From Candidatus Altarchaeales archaeon ex4484_96 (lineage in GTDB: Archaea; Altiarchaeota; Altiarchaeia; IMC4; QMZM01), in assembly GCA_002254405.1 (NCBI GenBank), contig NJDH01000008.1, positions 1 to 20,487 of the forward strand: a stretch of 20,487 bases of DNA. The letters run 5' to 3'. Positions 7,544 to 14,928 of this stretch are shown piece by piece. The stretch's first letter is position 1. Each line of letters begins with the position of its first letter. Both the position numbers and the translations under genes were made by a program. Under the pieces are notes generated by a model, which saw only the letters and a program-made list of their open reading frames with translations, was not told where the DNA came from and did no database searches.

Positions 7544-8325
7544 ATGGAATTCAATGTTTCTATTGAGCGAAAGCACACCTATGGAATCGTATTCGTGTTT
7601 GTGTTATGCACTCTTACCCTACTCGTGTTCTCTCAGGGCGGCCCGATACAGGGCCATCCGGCGGATGAAATATCCCCCGGGACATTCCAGGATGGTGGGA
7701 GACTATATATTCGACCAATGGTCTGATGTGGGGTTAGGCACCGATCCCGGCTGCCGGCTGCATATTAAAGCAAGCGGGGTTGGGGGCTCAAATGAAAAAA
7801 CATTTTGTATCGAGGGAGGGGACGTCTACTACAATGATTCCAGCCCGACAATACATTTCATAATGAAAAACGGCAAAAATTACTGGAGAATCGGGACCTG
7901 GGGGGGGTGTCTACAGGTTCGGCTACTTGAGTAATCCAGGCAGCAGCCGGGATAATATACTGTTATTATATGATGATCTGGTGAACGTATCAACAGATTT
8001 GCTTGTTGAAGGAGACATCCACTGCACTGGCAAACTAACCTCTGATGGCGGAAACGACCCACCTTATGTTTTATTCAACCAGGAGACACAACAAAGCATA
8101 CATGAAAGAATAGAACTGGAGATACCGAAAGACGAGCTAAATAAATACGACGGCCAGGTGCTCTACTATGACGGAGATAAAAACAACATGTTTATCGTGA
8201 ATCCTGCGACAGGAGAGCAAAGAGAATTCATCTGGAAGAAAGACTACGATAAACTGGCAGATGAACTAGCTGAATTAAAGCAGATACTATGCGCGTATCA
8301 TCCAGATGAAATAATCTGCACATAA
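7544..8325 (+). pseudogene. Tail-fibre-like surface protein interrupted by two apparent +1 frameshifts
   Basis: Three overlapping reading frames join into one 259-residue protein if one G is removed from GGG at 7697-7699 and one from the G8 run at 7900-7907. The start is the ATG at 7544, six bases or fewer after GAGGTGAT. The N-terminus has a membrane-anchor or signal segment (about residues 12-32), then QGHPADEISPGTF. The middle frame reads DYIFDQWSDVGLGTDPGCRLHI, like the VGIGTxxPxxxLHV repeats of tail-fibre and S74-type surface proteins. The last frame reads VEGDIHCTGKLTSDGGNDPPYVL and ends in a short coiled-coil-like DKLADELAELKQIL. Conservation-like sequence continues across both breaks. 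This suggests a recent pseudogene, base-calling error, or a phase-variable gene. Ligand and function are unknown. Confidence 0.65.
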
Positions 8326-8326
8326 C

Positions 8327-8842
8327 CTACTCTATCGAAACCACGCCGCTTGCATCGAAAACAGCATTCAGGGTAGCTACTGATGCGGCGTCAAGTATCT
8401 TATCGGGAGAGCAATCGCTTTTTATCCTGATAGTATATAACACATCCGTCAAACCAGCATCCTCAAGTATCATCTCAACCCGCAAGCGGACATCCAAAAG
8501 AAACGAATCATCAAACTCATACTCGCTTAAAACAGCCAGCTGACGGAAACCCTCACCCGAGGCTGTCGGGATAAGAGACACCTCAACAGTCCCTGAATCG
8601 TCCAAGCCCGCACCCGAACCGGATAATGTCATACCGCTCTCACGCCACTCAAGTATGCTGATGTTTTCCACCCCGATACTGGCTAGATGCTTTTTTATTT
8701 CATCGAGTTTATCAGATCTAACCCTGAAAATAACCTCCCTGCCCACAAGAGACGAATGGATTACACCCTCTTTCGGGAGATTACTGAACAAGAACTCGCT
8801 GCTACCGTGAAAGCTTCCAGACAAGGCGATAGTGTGTTTCAT
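8327..8842 (-). CDS. Uncharacterised 171-residue protein
   Basis: I do not recognise this protein. It has no signal peptide or membrane segment, is rather acidic, and alternates strands and helices. The first part contains EVIFRVRSDKLDEIKKHLASIG (about 35-56), a strand-helix unit faintly like Pcc1-type or ferredoxin-like folds. A Gly/Ser linker follows (SGMTLSGSGAG, about 69-79). The second part repeats a strand-helix layout, with DSFLLDVRLRVEMILEDAG and YTIRIKSDCSPDKILDAAS. It may hold two related alpha-beta domains. The ATG (8840-8842) lies 37 bases from the divergent methyltransferase start. The stop is one base from the end of the fibre-like gene. Codon use looks like its neighbours, so it is probably a real gene. 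Confidence 0.65.
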   Translation of the reverse strand: MKHTIALSGSFHGSSEFLFSNLPKEGVIHSSLVGREVIFRVRSDKLDEIKKHLASIGVENISILEWRESGMTLSGSGAGLDDSGTVEVSLIPTASGEGFRQLAVLSEYEFDDSFLLDVRLRVEMILEDAGLTDVLYTIRIKSDCSPDKILDAASVATLNAVFDASGVVSIE

Positions 8843-8850
8843 ATTAACAG

Positions 8851-8858
8851 TAAATATA
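8851..8858 (+). promoter_or_regulatory. TATA box of the HemK-like methyltransferase gene
   Basis: TAAATATA is centred about 26 bases before the ATG at 8880. This supports leaderless transcription and the choice of that ATG over an in-frame one at 8832, which lies upstream of this box and inside the divergent gene. Confidence 0.5.
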
Positions 8859-8879
8859 TGTTGTCTTCTATGGATAAAT

Positions 8880-9458
8880 ATGATATACTTTCAGGATATC
8901 ACTCTAAGAACAGATGAGCAGGTATATGAGCCTGCGGAAGACTCGTATCTTCTTGCATTAAACCAGCGGATTAAAAAAGATGATAGTGTACTGGATTTGG
9001 GCACAGGATGCGGTATACAGGGGATTACAGCAGCAAAACAGGCGGCGGATGTGCTGGCAACCGACATCAACCGCAGGGCATTGAAGCTGGCTGAAAAAAA
9101 CGCGAAAAGAAACAACATAAAAAACATCAGGTTTCGGTTAAGCGACATGTTTACTAACATAACAGAAAAATATGATGTGATACTGTTTAATCCACCCTAT
9201 CTGCCGGTTAAAGAAAAAAGCATGATTGGACGCTCATGGAGCGGGGGATTAAATGGCTGTGAGCTAATAAACCATTTCATACAAACCGCACCCGCTCACC
9301 TAAACCCTGGGGGGAGCATGCAGTTTATTGTATCCTCGCTTAATGATTGGGCCGATATAAAAACGCAATTAACAGAACAGGGTTTGGATTATAAGATGCT
9401 CGCGGAAAAAAAAATCGCCTTCGAGAGGCTACATCTCCTATCATGTTTTAAGCAATAG
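8880..9458 (+). CDS. HemK/Mtq2-like protein glutamine N5-methyltransferase
   Basis: The predicted 192-residue protein is a Rossmann-fold S-adenosylmethionine methyltransferase. VYEPAEDSYLL near the N-terminus is typical of archaeal and eukaryotic HemK-related enzymes. The SAM-binding loop is VLDLGTGCGIQGI, followed by the acidic ATDIN. NPPY at residues 104-107 is the catalytic motif shared by enzymes that methylate side-chain amides or exocyclic amines. The short form without the bacterial PrmC N-terminal domain fits Mtq2, which modifies the GGQ glutamine of the release factor in eukaryotes. The archaeal partner would be aRF1 (inference). The ATG at 8880 fits the TATA spacing; a longer form from 8832 would begin with an unlikely Cys-rich stretch. 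Confidence 0.85.
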   Translation: MIYFQDITLRTDEQVYEPAEDSYLLALNQRIKKDDSVLDLGTGCGIQGITAAKQAADVLATDINRRALKLAEKNAKRNNIKNIRFRLSDMFTNITEKYDVILFNPPYLPVKEKSMIGRSWSGGLNGCELINHFIQTAPAHLNPGGSMQFIVSSLNDWADIKTQLTEQGLDYKMLAEKKIAFERLHLLSCFKQ

Positions 9459-9484
9459 ATTAAATAAATTATATGGTGCTTGAA

Positions 9485-11161
9485 ATGGATTACAACAAAA
9501 TAATGTCCTGGGTTTTTCTGGTATTAATAGCTTATAGCGTTTCTGTTGCAGCAACCGGAATAGAGTCCGTATGCGTTTATGAGACAAACGGCCCCCATAT
9601 GAGGCTTGTGAAATCCGCTGACCTGGATAAAGATGGTGTGCCTGAAATCTTTGCGGGTTCTGCAAACGGCGTAGTATACACCCTAAAGCAAGAAGACTGC
9701 GAAGAGCAGTGGAGTGCTATCTGGCAGTTCATAGACATGGCGGATGAGATAACCGGATTGCAGGTGATGGATTTTGACCGCGACGGAGAGAATGAAATAA
9801 TTATAAGCTCTCTTGACAGGGAAAAATACCTTTATGTTTTGGGATTAGACACGTCAAGAAAATGGAAGCCCAAGGAAGCCCTTGACTCCATGTACTGCCT
9901 GCACGTTTATGATGTTGACGGGGACGGGGAAAACGAGATACTTTTAGCCAGCAAACAAGGGAAAATATACATGATGAAGCAGGAGGAATCACCGTGGAAC
10001 CTGAAGCTATCAACAGAATGGGTAACGCAATTAGACAACCCTGCATATTATGTGAAAGCACTGAATCTTGACTCGGATCCAGAAACCGAGATTGTTGCTT
10101 TAGCAAACGACCAGAGAAAGAAGGCAACAGTTTATGTTTTAAGCGCCGAAGGCAACATTGAATGGAGCTATGAGATAGATAAGGGAGTCTATCAGGCAAA
10201 CGACTACAGCATAAGTGTAGTCAACATAGACCTTGATGCAAACAAGGAAATACTTGTATCATGCTATGATAAAAAACTGGTTGCATTAAACAGCCGCGGA
10301 CAGGTGTTATGGACCTATACTACAGATAATCTTGTTTCCTCCGTGCGGGTTGATGATTTAGACGGCAACTCAGAGAAGGAGATTATACTGGGCTCATACC
10401 CCAACCTAATATTGCTTGACTGGACGGGCATGAAAAAATGGGGGGCCCCCACGGACAGCACCATATTAAGCATTGAGTTAGCGGACGTCAACGAGGACGG
10501 AATAAAGGAGATAATAACCGGCTGCGTTAAATCCATTAAAGTCTACAGCATGAATGGGGGGATTTTAGCGGGCTGGAACTACTCTACAGCAACCAAACAA
10601 AAGGAAATAAACGCGCGGATGATTGCCTTAGGGGACTATGATGCGGACGGCAGCCTGGAGCTTGCAGCAGCCTTCGGGTGGCAGGAGGCCATGTTAGACC
10701 ATAACTACGACCAAGGTGAGCTGAGGCTTTTTGAGCTTGATATACCCTCAACCGCTCCCACGACCACCACCGTGACCTCCACTACCGGCTCATCAACCAC
10801 TTCAACCCTGGGATCTACCTCAATGTCGATTAAACCTGTTACCCGCACAGTGCAGATTACAACCACAACCGAACCCATAGAGGATGGCTCAGGCAGCATG
10901 CTGATTTATCTACTTATCGGGCTTGTTGTATTGGTTTTCCTGGTATTGGCTGTGGGAGCTGGACTATATTATATGAAGAAAAAATCAGGCAAGAAACAAG
11001 AGACTGAAACAAAAAAAGAAGAGGAAACCACAAAAGAGGATAAGGAGAACCTGGTATGGAAAGACCTGGATAAAGAAGAAAAAGAAGAAAACAATGAAAA
11101 AGAAAGCAGTGAAGGCACCGATGAGAACGGGGAATCTGATATGGGGGAAGATGAGAAGTGA
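9485..11161 (+). CDS. Membrane-anchored FG-GAP/VCBS-type beta-propeller surface protein
   Basis: The protein has 558 residues from the ATG at 9485, which follows GGTG with a 6-base spacer; an upstream in-frame ATG at 9473 is possible. A signal peptide (about 7-24) leads into a domain with at least eight spaced Asp/Gly loops: DLDKDG, DFDRDG, DVDGDG, NLDSDP, NIDLDA, DLDGNS, DVNEDG and DYDADG, each followed by an E-I/L strand. Such loops bind calcium in FG-GAP or integrin-like propellers. A Thr/Ser-rich stalk (about 420-465) and one membrane helix (about 472-495) follow. The last 60 residues are a highly charged Lys/Glu tail that should lie inside the cell. The ligand is unknown. Its TGA overlaps the GTG of scpB as GTGA. 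Confidence 0.8.
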   Translation: MDYNKIMSWVFLVLIAYSVSVAATGIESVCVYETNGPHMRLVKSADLDKDGVPEIFAGSANGVVYTLKQEDCEEQWSAIWQFIDMADEITGLQVMDFDRDGENEIIISSLDREKYLYVLGLDTSRKWKPKEALDSMYCLHVYDVDGDGENEILLASKQGKIYMMKQEESPWNLKLSTEWVTQLDNPAYYVKALNLDSDPETEIVALANDQRKKATVYVLSAEGNIEWSYEIDKGVYQANDYSISVVNIDLDANKEILVSCYDKKLVALNSRGQVLWTYTTDNLVSSVRVDDLDGNSEKEIILGSYPNLILLDWTGMKKWGAPTDSTILSIELADVNEDGIKEIITGCVKSIKVYSMNGGILAGWNYSTATKQKEINARMIALGDYDADGSLELAAAFGWQEAMLDHNYDQGELRLFELDIPSTAPTTTTVTSTTGSSTTSTLGSTSMSIKPVTRTVQITTTTEPIEDGSGSMLIYLLIGLVVLVFLVLAVGAGLYYMKKKSGKKQETETKKEEETTKEDKENLVWKDLDKEEKEENNEKESSEGTDENGESDMGEDEK

Positions 11162-11655
11162 GCGAGGAAACAAAAAAAATAATTGAGGCCGCATTATTTA
11201 TCGCGGGCAGGCCGCTTGCTTTAGAGGATATCCAGTCGGCCTGCAACCTTGGTAACCCGGGCATCATAAGAAAACACCTGAACGAATTAGTCCAGGAATA
11301 TGGCGCAGCGGATAAGGCCCTGCTGATAGAGGAGGTTTCAGGAGAATACCATATGACGGTTAAGCCCGAGCTGGAAAATAAAATAATGCATCTGGCTCCC
11401 GAAAAAGAAATATCGTCTGCTGCCTTAAAGACTCTGGCTTTAATAGCGGCCGAGCAGCCGATGAAACAATCCAAGGTTGTTAAGCTTCGAGGCAACAGGG
11501 CTTATAGATACATTAAGGAGCTCACCGAGCAGGGATTCATCGAGTCAAAAAAACACAGCCGGACAAAGATTTTATCCACTACACCCAGGTTCCAGCAATA
11601 TTTTAATATTAAACAATTAGATGAGCTTCAGACTGGAGGTGAAAAAAATGATTGA
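11158..11655 (+). CDS. scpB: Segregation and condensation protein B (ScpB)
   Basis: ScpB is the paired winged-helix (kite) subunit that works with ScpA and an SMC ATPase in chromosome organisation. The 165-residue product starts EETKKIIEAALFIAGRPL, a standard ScpB beginning, with a first winged helix to about residue 75. A second winged helix contains ALKTLALIAAEQPMKQSKVVKLRG, AYRYIKELTEQGFIES and the closing TTPRFQQYF. The start is GTG at 11158, overlapping the stop of the propeller gene as GTGA. Its 3' end overlaps lemA by eight bases. ScpA and SMC are not in the window. Placement between membrane-protein genes is unusual, so the order may be fortuitous co-transcription. Confidence 0.92.
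   Translation: MSEETKKIIEAALFIAGRPLALEDIQSACNLGNPGIIRKHLNELVQEYGAADKALLIEEVSGEYHMTVKPELENKIMHLAPEKEISSAALKTLALIAAEQPMKQSKVVKLRGNRAYRYIKELTEQGFIESKKHSRTKILSTTPRFQQYFNIKQLDELQTGGEKND
11635..11641 (+). promoter_or_regulatory. Strong ribosome binding site deciding the lemA start
   Basis: GGAGGTG, a near-perfect anti-16S match, lies six bases before the ATG at 11648. It rules against the upstream in-frame ATG at 11621, which has no such site. The site is inside the end of the scpB coding region. Confidence 0.8.
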
Positions 11656-12211
11656 ATTATTGATGGGTTTTATTGTTTTATTATTGGTGGTTCTTGTTGT
11701 GGTCTTCATCTACTACTACAACAGGATAGTGGTTTTAGGCAACAGAATAGATAATGCTTGGTCGCAGATTGATGTGCAGCTTCGAAAAAGAGCGGATTTA
11801 GTACCTAATCTGATGAAAACAGTTGAGGGTTACATGAAACACGAGCAAAAAGTCATGATAAGGGTAACTGAAGCGCGTGCTTCACTTATGAAGGCAGGCG
11901 ATATAGGTGAGAGGGCGAGAGCCGGTAACATCCTGCAGGATGCTCTTAAAAGCCTGTTTGCTGTAGCTGAAAACTACCCTGATCTTAAAGCTAACCAGAA
12001 TTTTTTGAAATTCCAGGAGGAGCTCTCAGACATCGAGGATAAGATAGCCTACACCCGACAATTCTACAATGATTCGGTGCTTTTTTATAATAACATGGTT
12101 ACAACAATCCCGGGGATGTGGTTTGCATCATTTATGGGTCGTAAACAGAAACCTTATCTTGAAATACCTAATGAAGCCAGAGAGACTCCGAAGGTTGAAT
12201 TTGACGTATGA
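11648..12211 (+). CDS. lemA: LemA family membrane protein
   Basis: The 187-residue protein has one N-terminal membrane helix (about 2-25), then the LemA helical bundle. The family signature is clear: YNRIVVLGNRIDNAWSQID, VQLRKRADLVPNLMKTVEGY and EARASL, and later FYNDSVLFYNN followed by the IPGMWFASFMG segment. In bacteria and archaea LemA is often beside the protease HtpX, as here, and is thought to act at the membrane, possibly with the protease. Its biochemical role is not established. The end overlaps htpX as ATGA. The start follows the GGAGGTG site. Confidence 0.93.
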   Translation: MIELLMGFIVLLLVVLVVVFIYYYNRIVVLGNRIDNAWSQIDVQLRKRADLVPNLMKTVEGYMKHEQKVMIRVTEARASLMKAGDIGERARAGNILQDALKSLFAVAENYPDLKANQNFLKFQEELSDIEDKIAYTRQFYNDSVLFYNNMVTTIPGMWFASFMGRKQKPYLEIPNEARETPKVEFDV

Positions 12212-13110
12212 GCATGGATAAAATAAGCTTCTTTGATCAGATAGAGAGAAATAAAAGGAATTCATGGATATTGATTTTTTCCGTCTTCCTTTTTATTGTT
12301 TTTTTTGCCTGGGTTATAGCCCAAGTTTATGATCCTGGGTTTACCTTTATTTTTTTGGTTTTTGGGATAATATTCTCCCTCATCTACACTGTGGGAACCT
12401 ACAGGTACTCGGATACTATAGCGCTTAAATCAGTTAATGCTTATGAGGCTGTTGGGGACAGATTTTCTCATCTTAGAAACCAGGTGGAGGGATTAGCCTT
12501 GGGCTCTGGGTTGCCGACTCCAAGGGTGTATGTTATGCCTTCAGCTGATATCAATGCTTTCGCCAGCGGACGTGACCCCAAGCATTCTGTTGTTTGCGTG
12601 ACCGAGGGGGCGCTTAATAAGCTAAGCGACAGAGAGCTTGAAGCGGTCTTAGCGCACGAGATGACTCACATAAGAAACTACGACATCCGTTTCGTTACCC
12701 TGGTGGCTGTGATGGTTGGCATAGTCTCGATTGTAAGTGAGATTTTTCTTAGGAGCATGTGGTTTGGCGGGGGGGGTAGAGATAGGGGCAGAGGCAATGC
12801 GCTGTTTCTGGTTTTTGGGATAATACTTGCGATACTGGCTCCGATAATAGTGAGGCTTGTGCAGTTGTCTATCTCCAGGAAAAGAGAATATATGGCTGAC
12901 GCCGGCAGCGTGCAGCTTACCCGGACCACGAGCGGGATGATATCTGCTTTGAAAAAAATCAAGGCCGACTATGGGGGTGGGGCGAAAACCAAGGTCAACG
13001 CGGCTGTTGCCCCGATGTTTCTAGCGGACCCGGTGGGTGAACGATTTGTTAATTTATTCAAAACCCATCCGCCAATAGATGACAGAATAAAGACCCTTAA
13101 GATGATGTGA
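12208..13110 (+). CDS. htpX: HtpX family zinc metalloprotease
   Basis: HtpX is an integral-membrane M48 protease that removes damaged or misfolded membrane proteins. The 300-residue protein has two N-terminal membrane helices (about 19-39 and 45-65). The zinc motif HEMTH is at 150-154, and the third ligand is likely Glu227 in KREYMADAG. Two further hydrophobic segments follow (about 161-180 and 197-219), separated by a Gly/Arg-rich loop that includes an intact G8 nucleotide run. The C-terminus has the family's FKTHPPIDDRIKTL. ATG at 12208 overlaps lemA's stop; a second in-frame ATG lies six bases later. Coupling with lemA supports a joint membrane quality-control role. Confidence 0.94.
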   Translation: MSMDKISFFDQIERNKRNSWILIFSVFLFIVFFAWVIAQVYDPGFTFIFLVFGIIFSLIYTVGTYRYSDTIALKSVNAYEAVGDRFSHLRNQVEGLALGSGLPTPRVYVMPSADINAFASGRDPKHSVVCVTEGALNKLSDRELEAVLAHEMTHIRNYDIRFVTLVAVMVGIVSIVSEIFLRSMWFGGGGRDRGRGNALFLVFGIILAILAPIIVRLVQLSISRKREYMADAGSVQLTRTTSGMISALKKIKADYGGGAKTKVNAAVAPMFLADPVGERFVNLFKTHPPIDDRIKTLKMM

Positions 13111-13116
13111 TAGAAA

Positions 13117-13866
13117 ATGTTTGTTGACGTACACTGTCATATGGATTTCCCGCAATACAACGAGGACAGACATCAGGTTATACAGCGGGCTTTGGATGCG
13201 CAGGTGGCTATGGTGAACTCGGCGATATCTCTTGAGGGGATGAAATCCACGCTAGATTTAGCCAGAAAATATGAGAGGGTTTATCCGTCTCTTGGGTTAT
13301 CTCCCCCGGAATTAAATGAGTCTGTTGTTGAGAAGGCATTGGATTTGATAAGAAGCCACCAAGATGAGATTGTTGGGGTGGGGGAGGTGGGATTAGATTA
13401 TTATTGGGTGAAGGAGAGAGCAAATCAGGAGAAGGAAAAAAAATATTTTGCGCGTTTCATTAATTTAGCTGTTGATTTAGCTAAGCCTCTTGTTATACAC
13501 TCAAGGGATGCTGAATCTGATGTGCTTAATATGCTGAGGGGGGTGGATGTTGACGTATTATTGCACTGTTTTAGCGGTTCAATGGATGATGTAGCGGAGG
13601 CGGTTTCAAGAGAGTATCTGATATCTATTCCCGCATCAATCATCTACTCGAAGAAAAAGCAGAATATCGTGAAAAACACACCCATGGACTATATTGTGCT
13701 GGAAACCGATTCACCTTTTCTCTCCCCCAAGCCAGGGGAAAGAAACGAACCCGTAAACGTTGTGAAGGTGGCTGAGAAAATCGCGGAAATAAAGGCCTTG
13801 GATGTTGAGGTTGTGGAGTTGGTTTCCACAGAAAACGCAAAGCAATTCTATGGTCTTGGGTTTTAA
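13117..13866 (+). CDS. tatD: TatD family metal-dependent hydrolase (putative deoxyribonuclease)
   Basis: This is a cytosolic TIM-barrel hydrolase of the amidohydrolase superfamily. TatD enzymes are 3'-5' exonucleases on DNA or RNA, or related phosphoesterases. The 249-residue product keeps the metal ligands: HCHMD (His6, His8) at the start, VGVGEVGLDYYW with the bridging Glu, PLVIHSRDAE, LLHCFSG, and the final LETDSPFLSPKPG. The length is close to the usual 255-265. The start is six bases after the htpX stop, so it likely belongs to the same transcript. Substrate preference cannot be told from the sequence. Confidence 0.93.
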   Translation: MFVDVHCHMDFPQYNEDRHQVIQRALDAQVAMVNSAISLEGMKSTLDLARKYERVYPSLGLSPPELNESVVEKALDLIRSHQDEIVGVGEVGLDYYWVKERANQEKEKKYFARFINLAVDLAKPLVIHSRDAESDVLNMLRGVDVDVLLHCFSGSMDDVAEAVSREYLISIPASIIYSKKKQNIVKNTPMDYIVLETDSPFLSPKPGERNEPVNVVKVAEKIAEIKALDVEVVELVSTENAKQFYGLGF

Positions 13867-13893
13867 TGTTAATTTTATAATAATGTGATAATG

Positions 13894-14895
13894 ATGGAAA
13901 AGATAACCTACTCCAAGGCAGGAGTCAACATAGACCGGGAAGAACAGGCAATCAAGGGCATTAAAAAACTATTAGAGAAAACCTATCGATTCAGAAAAGA
14001 GAAAAAAGGGGAGGTACTACAGGGAATAGGTTCATTCGCTAACCTTATTGATTTGGGGGATTATGCTCTTGGCATGTGCACAGACGGCGTTGGTTCCAAG
14101 GTGCTGGTAGCCCAGGAACTGGATAGATATGATACTGTCGGCATTGATTTAGTGGCGATGAACGTGAACGATTTAATATGCCTTGGGGCTGAACCCATTG
14201 CTATGGTGGATTATCTTGCCACCGAAAAAATCAACCCCGACATAATCAAGGAGATAATGTATGGGATGTACGAGGGGGCTAAGCGCTCGGAGATAGCCAT
14301 AATCGGGGGGGAGCTTGCGACACTACCTGATTTGATTAAGGGGGTTGAAGGTAAAGGGTTTGATTTAGCCGGCACAGCAATCGGGCTCGTGGATAAAAAC
14401 AAAATCATCACAGGAGAGGATATCACACCCGGTGATGTGGTATTGGGTTTTAAGAGCTCTGGAATACACTCTAATGGTTTGACTTTAGCCCGGAAGGTTC
14501 TTCCAAAGAGCATGTGGATGAAGCTTTTAACCCCGACGCACATATACGTTAAACCGGTCCTGGAGATACTGAGTAAACATGAAATACATGGTATGGTTAA
14601 CATAACAGGGGGTGGTTTCAGGAACCTTCTGAGGGTCACAGAGTATGGTTTTGTTTTAGATGGGATGCCCGATAAGCCGATTCTTTTCAAAAACATACAG
14701 GATGCTAGCAAGGTATCGGATGCCGAGATGTATAAGACATTCAACATGGGCGTTGGTTTCTGTTTGATAACCTCAGAGCAGGAGGGGGAGGCTATTATGG
14801 AAGAACACGCTAATGCGGGATTGAGAAAAATAGGTTATGTGGTGGATGAACCCGGGGTGGAAATAAAATCAGGTGATTCATTGATTGAACTTTAA
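13894..14895 (+). CDS. purM: Phosphoribosylformylglycinamidine cyclo-ligase (AIR synthase)
   Basis: PurM closes the imidazole ring of FGAM using ATP to give AIR, the fifth step of purine synthesis. The product has about 333 residues, normal for the family. Motifs include ITYSKAGVNIDREE, LQGIGSFANLIDLGDY, MCTDGVGSKVLVAQ, VGIDLVAMNVNDLICLGAEPI, GVVDK-like GLVDKNKII, KSSGIHSNGLTLAR and VNITGGGFRNLLRV. Position 13885 is an in-frame GTG, but GTGAT there looks like a ribosome binding site for ATG 13891 or 13894; I chose the latter for spacing. No other pur gene is next to it. Confidence 0.96.
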   Translation: MEKITYSKAGVNIDREEQAIKGIKKLLEKTYRFRKEKKGEVLQGIGSFANLIDLGDYALGMCTDGVGSKVLVAQELDRYDTVGIDLVAMNVNDLICLGAEPIAMVDYLATEKINPDIIKEIMYGMYEGAKRSEIAIIGGELATLPDLIKGVEGKGFDLAGTAIGLVDKNKIITGEDITPGDVVLGFKSSGIHSNGLTLARKVLPKSMWMKLLTPTHIYVKPVLEILSKHEIHGMVNITGGGFRNLLRVTEYGFVLDGMPDKPILFKNIQDASKVSDAEMYKTFNMGVGFCLITSEQEGEAIMEEHANAGLRKIGYVVDEPGVEIKSGDSLIEL

Positions 14896-14928
14896 TTATT
14901 ATCTATTGTATTCTAATCATATTATCCG

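Noticed and set aside
8832..8879. Longer N-terminus for the HemK-like protein from ATG 8832
   Set aside because: It lies upstream of the TATA box at 8851, overlaps the divergent gene and adds an unlikely Cys/Ile-rich stretch.
10750..10880. ACC/ACA-rich stretch as a DNA tandem repeat (also 1960-1985)
   Set aside because: The repetition is irregular and is explained by Thr-rich protein linkers.
10914..11495. 193-codon antisense frame opposite the propeller tail and scpB
   Set aside because: It is Phe/Leu-rich only because it mirrors the Lys/Glu tail; both sense genes are well supported.
12769..12776. G8 run in htpX as a phase-variation tract
   Set aside because: The frame is intact through it and it encodes a Gly-rich loop; nothing suggests switching, although it is a useful control for the G8 at 7900.
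14211..14747. 178-codon antisense frame in purM
   Set aside because: PurM motifs run through the whole sense frame, so this is a shadow.
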